Shown one piece after another: positions 8,228-17,100 of a stretch of 48,079 nt of DNA (positions are counted from its first letter, which is position 1; each line of letters starts with the position of its first letter). This stretch comes from Bacteroidota bacterium (GTDB taxonomy: Bacteria; Bacteroidota; Bacteroidia; Chitinophagales; Chitinophagaceae): assembly GCA_029558715.1 (NCBI GenBank), contig JAKQEA010000033.1:1-48079 (forward strand), given 5' to 3'. Both the position numbers and the translations under genes were made by a program. The notes beneath the pieces were generated by a model that saw only the letters and a program-made list of their open reading frames with translations, was not told where the DNA came from and made no database searches.

Positions 8228-8725
8228 ATGATTGCTATGGCTATCCGCATCTTCATCACTGGTGGTACATTTGATAAAGAATATAACGAAATAACTGGTC
8301 AGCTTTACTTCAATGACACTCATATGCATGACCTGCTGGAAATGGGACGGAATAAAGTACCGGTTGAAATCAGGACCCTGATGATGATCGATAGCCTGGA
8401 AATGACAGCTGAAGACCGTGAGCTGATTGTTCATCAATGTAATAACTGCGATGAGGATCGTATTGTTATTACTCACGGTACTGATACAATGGCCGATACT
8501 GCCAAAGTGCTGGTGCAAAAAGTAAAAAATAAAACCGTGATCCTTACCGGGGCCATGATACCGATCAAGTTCGGCAGCTCCGATGGTTTGTTCAATCTTG
8601 GCAGCGCATTAGCTTTTGCACAAACATTATCAGCAGGAGTGTATGTAGCCATGAATGGTCGTTATTTTACGGCTGATAATGTGCGCAAGAATAAACAGAC
8701 TGGTATGTTTGAAGAAATAAAATAG
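8228..8725 (+). CDS. Single-domain asparaginase-like protein
   Basis: A 165-residue protein matching only the N-terminal domain of L-asparaginase. Both catalytic threonine signatures are present: ITGGTFDKEYNE near the start and THGTDTMADTA around residue 80. ILTGAMIP and GSSDGLFNLGSAL follow. Ordinary asparaginases are about 330 residues with a second domain that completes the fold; here the protein ends naturally in FEEIK and a terminator. One-domain versions occur in Bacteroidota. Hydrolysis of asparagine or a related amide is the likely activity, but substrate range is uncertain. The start is ATG at 8228 or 8237; the upstream extension is phenylalanine-rich and not family-like. Confidence 0.8.
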   Translation: MIAMAIRIFITGGTFDKEYNEITGQLYFNDTHMHDLLEMGRNKVPVEIRTLMMIDSLEMTAEDRELIVHQCNNCDEDRIVITHGTDTMADTAKVLVQKVKNKTVILTGAMIPIKFGSSDGLFNLGSALAFAQTLSAGVYVAMNGRYFTADNVRKNKQTGMFEEIK

Positions 8726-8761
8726 CTGCGAAATTTCATATTCAGGAATTTCGCAGCTATT
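8721..8761. terminator. Bidirectional terminator between convergent genes
   Basis: A 15-bp perfect stem pairs AATAGCTGCGAAATT (8721-8735) with AATTTCGCAGCTATT (8747-8761). The left arm includes the stop codon of the asparaginase-like gene. The hairpin sits between convergent stop codons. Confidence 0.75.
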
Positions 8762-8765
8762 TCTC

Positions 8766-9251
8766 TTACCGGTTGAACCTGTATTGGTTTCGCTGGAAGA
8801 ACTGGTCGCTTCCTTCAAATTTTACCAGCTTTGTCATAATGAATGTTGTTTCCCCTATTATCAGCTCATAATGAAAAGTAGCTGGCTTGTGATCATTACC
8901 ATCTTTTCCTTTCTCTTCAAGTACAAGTTTCAGCATACCGTCTCCTGTAGTAGTTCGGTCAATTATTTTCATCCCGTTGATTTTCGTTCCGTTGTCTTTG
9001 ATCTCATAACGGTCTTTTCCTCCCTTTCCGCTTTCCCCGGGGTATCCAATAGAAAAATCAACGGCCTTGCCTCGTAGTTTGGCTGTCAGCCAGGCATCAA
9101 TAGTATCCTGCTTGTTGCTGGTATAATCCAGGTAGGTCAGTTTACCTTTCCATTCTCCTTCTATTGGTTTGAAGTCTTCAGAACTAACAGTTTGTGATTT
9201 GGCTGCTGAGGCTAAGCATGTCAATGATAGAATTAAAACAATTTGTTTCAT
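8766..9251 (-). CDS. Secreted protein of unknown function (lipocalin-like pattern)
   Basis: A 161-residue protein with a signal peptide (cleavage after about SAAKSQ). The mature part alternates strands: EGEWKGKLTYLDYTSNKQ, TKINGMKIIDRTT, HYELIIGETTFIMTKLV. Such a beta-rich chain opening with a GxW-type motif recalls lipocalin-like exported proteins of Bacteroidota, but no family is certain. The start at 9251 gives the signal peptide; the longer reading to 9497 overlaps the AraC gene and is rejected. It lies about 130 nt downstream of the 7TM-AraC gene on the same strand and may be its target or operon partner. Confidence 0.7.
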   Translation of the reverse strand: MKQIVLILSLTCLASAAKSQTVSSEDFKPIEGEWKGKLTYLDYTSNKQDTIDAWLTAKLRGKAVDFSIGYPGESGKGGKDRYEIKDNGTKINGMKIIDRTTTGDGMLKLVLEEKGKDGNDHKPATFHYELIIGETTFIMTKLVKFEGSDQFFQRNQYRFNR

Positions 9252-9378
9252 AAAAAAAATTTGATGATTTATTTGTTGACCATACAAAAGTGAGGGCCGG
9301 CGAATGGAAAGTCGCTGCAAAACATGATTTGAGACATTACAAACAAGGCTTAAATCCTGTTGCAGGATATCAAATTGT

Positions 9379-10623
9379 CTAACTATCTGGTAGTGATTGG
9401 TTAATTGCGGAGATATATGCTTTAGGACTTTGCCCGGTTGATTTTTTAAAGGCCCGGTTAAAGGTAGCTTTGGAGTTAAACCCGCAGTCAAGTGCAATTC
9501 CCAGTAAGGTCTGCTTTTTATGATCCCCCCTGTTTAGCATTTCTTTTACCGCCTCAATACGGAATTGGTTAACAAAGTCATTAAAGTTTTGCTGAAATCC
9601 CTGGTTTACCATCCGGGAAATAAACGAAGGGTTACTTTGCAGTTGTTTTGCCACCTGTGCAAGCGACAGTTCCGGGTCTTCATAAGCTTTACCCGATTGC
9701 ATCAATTGTAATAATTTCTCCTTCCATTCTTTTATATCAGCTGTCTCGTTGTTATTGGTAACAGGTATTGTATCAATATCAATTTCCGCTTCCTCTTCCG
9801 TTAATGGGTTCACGTTGATAAGAGAAGGATGATAATTCAGCAATAAGGCAGGCCGGTAGGTTAACAGGTTCGGATGAAAAGCAATTTTAGTTTCAATAGA
9901 ATTAGCATAGCCGGTAATGGCGATATAATAGAAGATAACTGCAAATACAAAAAAATGCCACCAGTTGCTGGCATAAGTGCTCCCGATAAAAAAATCACTG
10001 ATATAAAAGCCAAGTCGCACCGTGAGCATTAATAAAAAAGCCAGCAGAAAATTTTGTATCCAGCGGAACATAACCAACTCTGCATAACTGATTACCTGCA
10101 CAATGAGTTTTTTATACAGCCGGTAATAACGTAAGGATAATAAGAAATAGATCAGCATAGAAGAGAACCCAGTAAGCTGGTACCAGGTATCAAAATCGGG
10201 GTCTTGTCCGTTTATCAGGAAATAATAATCCTTCAATACCAGCTTATCTGTTACCACCATTACAATATGGAAGGCCAAATACAATAAGCCAGGAATTAAA
10301 TGCAACCATTCTTTTTTTCCGAACCGGAATGAGGGGTTTAGCAAACTTTGCACATAAAAGAAAATGACCGGGCCTATAAAAAATAAATGCTGAAATGGAA
10401 CATAGAATAAAATATCCCTGTAAGGCTGTGTATCATACCAGCCGGCAAAACCTACCATCCATGGAACGATATATAAAGCACAAATCAGCAGAAAAAACCC
10501 CAACCACTTATCTGACCTGCTTTCATTAATGATGCTTTTTCGGTACAGCAGGATGGCATATACCAGTCCATGTACAAAGAAGATGAGCAATAATGAACTA
10601 AACCGGTTAAACTGAAATAGCAT
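9379..10623 (-). CDS. Membrane-bound AraC-family transcriptional regulator (7TM-HTH)
   Basis: A 414-residue protein. About seven to eight hydrophobic segments fill residues 1-240, followed by an acidic linker and an AraC-type double helix-turn-helix (about 305-410). In the latter, LSLAQVAKQLQSNPSFISRMVNQ forms the first HTH and LGIALDCGFNSKATFNRAFKK the second, with the usual TGQSPKAY ending. Regulators of this design sense a signal at the membrane and bind DNA while anchored. The following gene, for a small secreted protein, is on the same strand and is a candidate target. The signal is unknown. Confidence 0.9.
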   Translation of the reverse strand: MLFQFNRFSSLLLIFFVHGLVYAILLYRKSIINESRSDKWLGFFLLICALYIVPWMVGFAGWYDTQPYRDILFYVPFQHLFFIGPVIFFYVQSLLNPSFRFGKKEWLHLIPGLLYLAFHIVMVVTDKLVLKDYYFLINGQDPDFDTWYQLTGFSSMLIYFLLSLRYYRLYKKLIVQVISYAELVMFRWIQNFLLAFLLMLTVRLGFYISDFFIGSTYASNWWHFFVFAVIFYYIAITGYANSIETKIAFHPNLLTYRPALLLNYHPSLINVNPLTEEEAEIDIDTIPVTNNNETADIKEWKEKLLQLMQSGKAYEDPELSLAQVAKQLQSNPSFISRMVNQGFQQNFNDFVNQFRIEAVKEMLNRGDHKKQTLLGIALDCGFNSKATFNRAFKKSTGQSPKAYISAINQSLPDS

Positions 10624-10670
10624 CTCGGTAAAATAGAAAAAGATGGTGAAACAATTACAGAATGTTTAAT

Positions 10671-10700
10671 GAAATAAAAAGGCCGGATAGAAATCCGGCC
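10671..10700 (-). terminator. Terminator of the truncated barrel gene
   Basis: GGCCGGAT (10681-10688) pairs with ATCCGGCC (10693-10700) around AGAA. Read on the minus strand, the stem is followed by TTTTTATTTC, giving a good U-tract just after the gene ending at 10733. Confidence 0.7.
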
Positions 10701-10732
10701 CGTTTCAGATCAATCGCTTTTATCCTCTTAAG

Positions 10733-11212
10733 TTATTCTTTTTCTTTCTTTAAACTCATTGTTCTGTTGATCGTGAAGCCAAAGGCAAATTCTCCGTCTT
10801 TTATCCAGCTTGTGTTTCTTGCCAGCTGATCAATTGGTGAAGCCGCTGTAGTGCTTCCTACGTAAAACTGGAACAGGTGACCTCCTGTATTTAATTCAAG
10901 GCCTACAGAAAGCAAATCAGGACTGTAGTTAACGATATTGCCATTCTTATCGATCAGGTTTTTATGCATGTTCAGTTGCCTGTTATATTCAAATGTCAGG
11001 TTCTTTTTGGCTGACATTTTGTACTTACCGGAGATTCCTAATGAATAAACCATATTGCTGTTGTTGATACCATAAGGTACAACGTTAAAATGAATCAATG
11101 TGGGGTTAAACTGTAATGAGAATTTGTCAGAAAACTTTCTGGCAACCAGCAATTGATGCATAAATGCCCATTTGTTCCATCCGAAAGTTATATCAGCATT
11201 TTTAGCAGGCAT
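10733..11212 (-). pseudogene. C-terminal half of a DUF5777-type outer-membrane beta-barrel
   Basis: This 159-codon frame has the C-terminal half of a DUF5777-like barrel: HQLLVARKFSDKFSLQFNPT, a GISGKYKMSAKKN strand pair, and the closing LELNTGGHLFQFYVGST and FAFGFTINRTMSLKK. Intact members are about 300 residues with a signal peptide. Here the frame begins at ATG 11212 with no signal, and a stop occurs seven codons upstream. The missing N-terminal half cannot be found nearby. The break coincides with the 5' end of the opposite-strand gene, which also lacks its natural beginning. It is either a rearrangement scar or an assembly misjoin. DUF5777 barrels are often near cytochrome c genes, as here. 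Confidence 0.7.
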
Positions 11213-12128
11213 GTTACTGCTGCTTGGTTCTTACTATCCTTCATTTGCACAGGGAGACTCCACACCGCCGGCAACTGATACCACGACAGTACCTGCCGAT
11301 GAGCCTGCAGCGGAAGAAGAACCTTCATTAATTTCTCCATCCATAGATTTCACCGCTGTGCAAAAAGGGGATAACTCCATCGACCTGAAAGCAGGTATGC
11401 GGGCCAAAGTAAAAGGACAGTTCATCAACCTGTACAAAATGAAAGTTTCATTTTTTCAGGTACTTAATGAGGAAGAGATACCAATCGGTTTCAAAATAAC
11501 AGACGGTAATGGCAAAACTGTTTTTAATGTAAAAGGAGATTCTTTAAAAACAGATGCGGAAGGCAAATTGCAGTTCAAAGTGGTTTTTGCAGGTAATAAA
11601 GCGATGGAATCCGCTGAAGAATTTGTTTCTTTCAAAAGAGCAAGACTGGAGATAACTCCTGTAAAAGAAGATTCTTTACTTACTGTGCAAGTGAAGCTGG
11701 TGGATATCGGAACAGGAGAAGAAGTTCCTGTGAAAGAGACTACTGTTGGAATTTTTGTCACCAGGATGTTCCTGCCGATGAAAGTCGGGGAAGGAACTAC
11801 TGATGAAAACGGGGAAGCTTCCATTGAGTTTCCCAATAACCTGCCGGGCGATGCCAAAGGAAACATCACTATACTGGCAAAGCTGGAAGAAAATGATTCT
11901 TATGGTAATCTTGAAGCCTCTGCCACCGAAAAATGGGGTATTCCTGTGTCAGATAAACCGGAAGAACAACCAAGGGCCTTATGGAGTTCACATCCGCCGC
12001 TGTGGATGTTGATCACATTTGCTATCTTAATGGTGACTGTGTGGGGGCACTATATTGTTATTGTATATGAACTGTTTCGATTAAGAAAAGAACAACCGGT
12101 TTTACCGGGCAATGCAACTAATTCTTAA
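11211..12128 (+). CDS. Exported beta-sandwich protein with C-terminal membrane anchor, 5' end probably altered
   Basis: From ATG 11211 the protein has 305 residues; a TTG at 11172 would give 318. The start MLLLLGSYYPSFAQ is a signal-peptide core and cleavage site lacking the basic n-region, which suggests loss of the true beginning. After an acidic, Thr/Pro-rich linker come beta-strand-rich segments resembling Ig or transthyretin-like modules, with a TTDENGEASIEFP motif near residue 215. A single C-terminal membrane helix (about 265-290) and a short tail end the protein. No function is recognised. It lies 29 nt before a cytochrome c gene, so an electron-transfer or periplasmic support role is possible. 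Confidence 0.65.
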   Translation: MLLLLGSYYPSFAQGDSTPPATDTTTVPADEPAAEEEPSLISPSIDFTAVQKGDNSIDLKAGMRAKVKGQFINLYKMKVSFFQVLNEEEIPIGFKITDGNGKTVFNVKGDSLKTDAEGKLQFKVVFAGNKAMESAEEFVSFKRARLEITPVKEDSLLTVQVKLVDIGTGEEVPVKETTVGIFVTRMFLPMKVGEGTTDENGEASIEFPNNLPGDAKGNITILAKLEENDSYGNLEASATEKWGIPVSDKPEEQPRALWSSHPPLWMLITFAILMVTVWGHYIVIVYELFRLRKEQPVLPGNATNS

Positions 12129-12157
12129 TACACATACATCTTTAATAAGTAAAATCA

Positions 12158-12568
12158 ATGAAAATGAAAAAAAATGTAACTGTCCTGCTCTTTAGCCTGT
12201 TTACCGTTGGCTTACTTGCATTTGTGCCAAAAGAATCTTCACAGGAGCCATGGCCTGTTCCTGATAATTACAAAAACAAAGTAAACCCTCTTAAAGGCAA
12301 TGCAGAATCGCTGACTACGGGTAAGACCTTGTATAACCAGCACTGCAAATCATGCCATGGAACGAAAGGAAAAGGAGATGGCCCCAAAGCAGCCCAACTG
12401 GATACAGAAAGTGGTGATTTTACCAAAGCTTCTTTTCAATCCCAAACTGATGGTGCATTGTTTTATAAAACTTACCAGGGAAGAAAAGATATGCCTTCTT
12501 ATAAAACCAAGATCCCTGATGCGAATGATATCTGGGCCATTATTAATTATATGAGAACATTTAAATAG
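12158..12568 (+). CDS. Mono-heme c-type cytochrome
   Basis: A 136-residue periplasmic cytochrome with an N-terminal signal or anchor (about residues 5-22). The heme attachment motif CKSCH is near residue 65, in the context LYNQHCKSCHGTKGKGDG. The likely axial methionine lies in GRKDMPSYK, and IWAIINYMRTF is the typical terminal helix. The size fits a class I cytochrome. It shuttles electrons in the periplasm. It follows the anchored beta-sandwich gene by 29 nt, suggesting an operon, and ends at a strong hairpin. Confidence 0.9.
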   Translation: MKMKKNVTVLLFSLFTVGLLAFVPKESSQEPWPVPDNYKNKVNPLKGNAESLTTGKTLYNQHCKSCHGTKGKGDGPKAAQLDTESGDFTKASFQSQTDGALFYKTYQGRKDMPSYKTKIPDANDIWAIINYMRTFK

Positions 12569-12586
12569 CGTATTCATTTAACAAAC

Positions 12587-12620
12587 ACAAAGCCATTGAA
12601 AGTATTTTCAATGGCTTTGT
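12587..12620. terminator. Bidirectional terminator
   Basis: A perfect 15-bp stem, ACAAAGCCATTGAAA (12587-12601) with TTTCAATGGCTTTGT (12606-12620), closes on GTAT. It separates the convergent cytochrome c and OmpA genes and has T-rich sequence on both exits. Confidence 0.85.
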
Positions 12621-12638
12621 TGTTTACATATATGCCTG

Positions 12639-13526
12639 TTACTTTGCCGGCTCAAGCAATTTGAAGAATTGATCAAGTTGTGGCAGTATCACAATCCTTG
12701 TTCTTCTGTTTGCTGCTTTTCCTTCTTTAGTTGTATTCTCCTGAATGGGCCTGTACTCACCACGGCCGGCTGCCGCCATTTTTGCAGGGTCAAGTCCATA
12801 TTGCTTTTGTAAAATTCTCACTACAGCTGTGGCTCTTTTTACACTCAGATCCCAGTTATCTGCTAATACTCCCCCTTTGTAAGGTACATTATCAGTATGA
12901 CCCTCCACCATGAATTCCATATCCGGCTGGTTTTTTAATACCTGTGCCACTTTGCCCAATACTTCTTTTGCCCTGTTTGTTACTTCATAGCTTCCGCTTT
13001 TAAAAAGCAGTTTATCTGAAATATCAATGTAAACAACTCCTTTGTCCACTTTAATATTTATATCCTGGTCATCCAGGTTTCCTATAGCGCCTTTCAGGTT
13101 CATCACCAATGCCATGTTCAGTGAATCCTTATGGGCCATTTGCTGCTGCAGGGTTTGTATATAAGCATCTTTAGCCCCAATGTTTTCCATTGATTTTTTA
13201 ATACTTTCTGCCTGTTTACCGGTTATTACCGAAAGGTTTTCCAATTGTTTTAATGCCTGGTTATTATTCTCCTTTAAATAATCTGCCTGGGCAATCAGAT
13301 CAGTCACTCTTGTATTCAATAATGCTTTTTCTCTTTCTAATGTCTCTTTTTGCCGGGTTAGCGTAGCTTTTTCAGTACTGCATTCTGACAGGTCGCTTTC
13401 CAGTGTTTTATATTTTGCTTCCAGTTTTGCATAATCAGCCTGTGCCGTTTTGAATTTTTTACTGCTGACACAAGAAAATAATAAAACAGGAGTTGCTGCT
13501 ACTAATACCACTTGCTGTAGTTTCAT
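12639..13526 (-). CDS. OmpA-family lipoprotein with coiled coil
   Basis: A 295-residue lipoprotein. The signal ends in the lipobox LLFSC (Cys at about residue 18). A coiled coil (about 30-150) rich in Lys, Glu and Leu follows. The C-terminal OmpA-like domain (about 170-285) contains MEFMVEGHTDNVPYKGG and the NRRTRIVILP ending, including the Asp and Arg that bind diaminopimelate in peptidoglycan. It would link the outer membrane to the cell wall. The ATG at 13526 is preferred, since a longer frame would destroy the signal peptide. It is divergent from the MFS gene across about 205 nt. Confidence 0.9.
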   Translation of the reverse strand: MKLQQVVLVAATPVLLFSCVSSKKFKTAQADYAKLEAKYKTLESDLSECSTEKATLTRQKETLEREKALLNTRVTDLIAQADYLKENNNQALKQLENLSVITGKQAESIKKSMENIGAKDAYIQTLQQQMAHKDSLNMALVMNLKGAIGNLDDQDINIKVDKGVVYIDISDKLLFKSGSYEVTNRAKEVLGKVAQVLKNQPDMEFMVEGHTDNVPYKGGVLADNWDLSVKRATAVVRILQKQYGLDPAKMAAAGRGEYRPIQENTTKEGKAANRRTRIVILPQLDQFFKLLEPAK

Positions 13527-13731
13527 ATATATGAATTTATGATGAATAAAAAATAACGGAATGTATCCATATTGCTTTACCAGCCTTAAGGGAGACAAAG
13601 ATAAAAGCCATAAACTGATGATCATTCTTCAGTTTGTTAATTATTCGTATTACATATAAAAGAGGTTTTATGTAAAATTTTCATACTTCGTAACAATAAC
13701 TGATCTTAGCACTTAACTCCATTTACTGTTC

Positions 13732-14952
13732 ATGAAAGATTCCCGTAAAGCTGCTGTGGGTTTTATTTTTATCACCTTACTGATTGATGTTATGGGTTGG
13801 GGATTGATCATTCCGGTAATGCCCAAACTGATATCTGAGTTAAAAGGCATTCCTGTTAATGAAGCCAGTTCAGATGGTGCCTGGCTGATATCAGTATATG
13901 CTATTACACAATTCATTTTTGCGCCACTGATCGGTAACCTGAGTGATAAGTATGGCAGGCGCCCGGTATTATTATTTTCACTCTTAGGGTTTGGAATTGA
14001 TTACATCATACTTGCCTTAGCTCCTGATTATAGCTGGTTGTTTGCCGGGCGCATCATTGCCGGGATCACCGGTGCCAGTTTTACTACTGCTGCTGCCTAT
14101 ATTGCTGATGTGAGTACTGCTGAAACTAGGGCAAAGAATTTTGGAATGATTGGTGCTGCATTCGGGTTAGGTTTTATTATTGGTCCCGCTTTGGGCGGAT
14201 TACTGGCAGGTTTTGGTATCAGGGCCCCTTTCTATGCAGCTGCGGGGCTTTGTTTATTAAATGCACTGTATGGCTATTTTGTATTACCGGAGTCTCTCAG
14301 TAAAGAACATCGGCGGCCATTTGAATGGAGGAGGGCTAACCCCTTTGGCTCTTTACAGTTCTTAAGAAAAACACCCTCTATCGGCAGTTTAGCCATTTCT
14401 TTTTTCCTCATTTATCTTGCTGCCCAGGCGGTACAGGGGAACTGGAGTTTTTTCACCATTTATCGTTTCAACTGGAGTGAAGGGATGGTAGGAGTTTCAC
14501 TGGCTGTGGTGGGTGTGCTGGTCGGCGCTGTACAAGCAGGGCTGACAAGAATTATTACTCCAAGAATTGGTAACAACAAAAGTATTTACCTGGGATTATT
14601 ATTATACACTGCAGGACTTGTTCTATTTGCTTTTGCCACTAAAGGATGGATGATGTTTGCTTTCCTTGTTCCCTATTGTCTTGGTGGTATCGCCGGACCT
14701 TCATTACAGGCTATATTAGCAGAACATGTGCCTCCGTCTCAACAAGGGGAATTGCAAGGTGCCTTAACAAGCCTGATGAGCCTTACTACAATAATTGGCC
14801 CGCTAATTATGAACAATATTTTTGAATACTTCACCAGTCCGCAGGCTCCGTTCTATTTCCCGGGATTATTCTTTTTACTTGGTGCTATTTTTATGCTCTT
14901 TAGCCTGCTGATTGCATGGTATGTATTACGTAAAGAAAAAAAGCAGGTGTAA
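13732..14952 (+). CDS. TCR/Tet-type MFS drug efflux transporter
   Basis: A 406-residue transporter with twelve predicted membrane helices. The helix 2-3 loop has the MFS motif GNLSDKYGRRPVLL, and helices 4-5 contain GRIIAGITGASFTTAAAYIAD and FGLGFIIGPALGG, typical of Tet-family antiporters. These expel small molecules, sometimes tetracycline, in exchange for protons. Chromosomal versions in this phylum are common and often give no clinical resistance, so substrate is not predicted. The gene stands alone. Confidence 0.9.
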   Translation: MKDSRKAAVGFIFITLLIDVMGWGLIIPVMPKLISELKGIPVNEASSDGAWLISVYAITQFIFAPLIGNLSDKYGRRPVLLFSLLGFGIDYIILALAPDYSWLFAGRIIAGITGASFTTAAAYIADVSTAETRAKNFGMIGAAFGLGFIIGPALGGLLAGFGIRAPFYAAAGLCLLNALYGYFVLPESLSKEHRRPFEWRRANPFGSLQFLRKTPSIGSLAISFFLIYLAAQAVQGNWSFFTIYRFNWSEGMVGVSLAVVGVLVGAVQAGLTRIITPRIGNNKSIYLGLLLYTAGLVLFAFATKGWMMFAFLVPYCLGGIAGPSLQAILAEHVPPSQQGELQGALTSLMSLTTIIGPLIMNNIFEYFTSPQAPFYFPGLFFLLGAIFMLFSLLIAWYVLRKEKKQV

Positions 14953-15142
14953 GCAGGCTTAATAATAACTTGTTCCTCCACTGGTTGAGGGATAAAACCT
15001 AATTAAACTCATACTTCGCTATGATATAGACCATTAGTCAATAAACAGGAATTACTCACTTTTACGGTGCTGAAATAAATTCTACGTTTCAGCGCTACGG
15101 TTGCCTGCCATTTTATAAATTTCATTTTAAAAAGAAAGAACT

Positions 15143-16996
15143 ATGTCACAACAATCCAACTTTTTTGCCATGGAAACAGCCCCCGCACGGGCAGAACTGG
15201 AAACATGGGTAAAACAAATTGCTTCTTTCTGTGAGGCTGCACATGTACATTGGTGTGATGGCTCACAGCAAGAATATGATAATCTTTGCCAGTTGCTTGT
15301 TACAAAAGGCACTTTTATTAAACTTAATCCCGAAAAACGTCCTAATAGCTTTGCCTGTTTCAGTGATCCCAGCGATGTAGCCCGGGTAGAAGACAAAACA
15401 TTTATCTGCAGCCTGCGCAAAGAAGATGCGGGCCCTACCAATAACTGGATGGAGCCGGTGGTGATGAAAAAGAAACTGCAGGACCTGATGCAGGGTTGTA
15501 TGAAAGGAAGAACATTATATGTTATTCCTTTTTGTATGGGGCCACTGGGTTCTCCTTTATCCAGGTATGGTGTACAGATCACCGATTCAGAATATGTAGT
15601 GGTAAATATGCGGATCATGACCCGTATGGGAAGTGAGGTATTACCCTATTTACAAAAGAAAAGCTATGTAAAATGTCTCCATACTGTAGGTGCTCCTTTG
15701 CAGGGCAACCAGAAAGACAGCAGCTGGCCTTGTAACCCGGATGTAAAATATATATCTCATTTCCCGGAAGAGCGATTGATCATTTCTTATGGTAGTGGTT
15801 ATGGAGGTAACGCCTTGATGGGTAAAAAATGTTTTGCCCTCCGTATTGCATCAACAATGGGCAGGGAAGAAGGTTGGTTGGCGGAGCATATGCTTATTAT
15901 GGGGGTCGAATCTCCTGATAAGAAAAAAACCTATGTGGCTGCCGCTTTCCCAAGTGCCTGTGGTAAAACAAATTTTGCGATGCTGATTCCTCCAAAAGAA
16001 TTTGATGGCTGGAAAGTAACGACTGTGGGTGATGATATTGCCTGGATACATAAAGGAAATGATGGAGGGCTATATGCTATCAATCCGGAAGCAGGATATT
16101 TTGGTGTGGCTCCGGGCACTAACTATAAGACCAATCCCAATGCCATGGAAAGCATTAAAGCCAACACCATTTTTACTAATGTGGCCATCACTGCAGATAA
16201 AGATGTTTGGTGGGAAGGATTGACAAAAGAAATTCCTGAAGGTTTGACTGACTGGCACGGTAAGCCTTATGATCCGGCCAGCGGAAAACCTGCTGCTCAC
16301 CCTAACTCAAGATTCACTGCACCTGCTTACCAGAACCCGGCTATTGATAAAGATTGGGACAATCCGAATGGTGTGCCTATTGCCGGTTTTATTTTTGGCG
16401 GCAGAAGAAGCACCGGCGTACCCTTAGTATATCAATCATTCAACTGGAATTTTGGTGTGTACCTCGCTACTACCATGGGAAGCGAAATGACCGCTGCAGC
16501 ATTTGGTGAAATAGGTAAAGTGCGCCGTGATCCTTTTGCTATGTTACCATTTATGGGTTATCATATTGGGGATTATGTAAATCACTGGTTACAGTTTGGC
16601 CGTGACCTTCCAAATGCACCAAGAATATTTGGGGTGAACTGGTTCCGTAAGGATGAGAATGGACAGTTTTTATGGCCGGGATTTGGTGAAAATATCCGTG
16701 TATTGAAATGGATCGTAGAACGTATCCGCGGAAACGCCTCTTCTGTAGAAAGCCCGATTGGATGGATGCCGCGGTATGAGGATATGGACTGGGCTGGTAT
16801 GAAAAATTTTTCCAAAGAAGATTTTGCAAAGATCATGACAGTAGACCGGGAACCCGGCAAGCAAGAGCTATTGTCACATGAAGAGTTATTTGAAAAAATG
16901 TATGATAAACTGCCAAAAGAGTTTTTCTTTATGCGTGAACTGCTCCTCTCGGCACTATGGCGATCTCCCGAACATTGGGGATTGCAGCCGGAGTGA
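15143..16996 (+). CDS. pckG: Phosphoenolpyruvate carboxykinase (GTP)
   Basis: A 617-residue cytoplasmic enzyme that converts oxaloacetate plus GTP to phosphoenolpyruvate, CO2 and GDP at the entry to gluconeogenesis. Recognisable segments include [22 protein letters not shown] (oxaloacetate site), [13 protein letters not shown] (P-loop with the hyper-reactive Cys), VGDDIAWI (kinase-2 metal site), [14 protein letters not shown], and [16 protein letters not shown]. Length and motifs match the GTP-dependent type and not the ATP type. It is monocistronic, with 190 nt upstream and a strong hairpin downstream. Confidence 0.97.
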   Translation: MSQQSNFFAMETAPARAELETWVKQIASFCEAAHVHWCDGSQQEYDNLCQLLVTKGTFIKLNPEKRPNSFACFSDPSDVARVEDKTFICSLRKEDAGPTNNWMEPVVMKKKLQDLMQGCMKGRTLYVIPFCMGPLGSPLSRYGVQITDSEYVVVNMRIMTRMGSEVLPYLQKKSYVKCLHTVGAPLQGNQKDSSWPCNPDVKYISHFPEERLIISYGSGYGGNALMGKKCFALRIASTMGREEGWLAEHMLIMGVESPDKKKTYVAAAFPSACGKTNFAMLIPPKEFDGWKVTTVGDDIAWIHKGNDGGLYAINPEAGYFGVAPGTNYKTNPNAMESIKANTIFTNVAITADKDVWWEGLTKEIPEGLTDWHGKPYDPASGKPAAHPNSRFTAPAYQNPAIDKDWDNPNGVPIAGFIFGGRRSTGVPLVYQSFNWNFGVYLATTMGSEMTAAAFGEIGKVRRDPFAMLPFMGYHIGDYVNHWLQFGRDLPNAPRIFGVNWFRKDENGQFLWPGFGENIRVLKWIVERIRGNASSVESPIGWMPRYEDMDWAGMKNFSKEDFAKIMTVDREPGKQELLSHEELFEKMYDKLPKEFFFMRELLLSALWRSPEHWGLQPE

Positions 16997-17034
16997 GGGT
17001 GACCTCTGATTGATTGCCTGCTATTTTTACAATC

Positions 17035-17073
17035 ACAAACCCCGTGGCAGACATCAGCCTGCCACCGGTTTGT
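17035..17073 (+). terminator. Hairpin terminator after pckG
   Basis: ACAAACC (17035-17041) pairs with GGTTTGT (17067-17073), and TGGCAG (17045-17050) with CTGCCA (17059-17064). The T-rich stretch after it is broken (GTGTTTTGTTG), so termination strength is uncertain. Confidence 0.55.
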
Positions 17074-17100
17074 GGTGTTTTGTTGATTTGAATTCTTTTT

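Noticed and set aside
9252-9497. N-terminal extension of the secreted protein gene (frame from 9497)
   Set aside because: It overlaps the AraC gene's 3' end and hides the signal peptide that begins at 9251.
13732-14952. Acquired tetracycline resistance gene
   Set aside because: The MFS protein is Tet-like in motif only and has no mobile element around it, so a chromosomal efflux pump is the safer reading.
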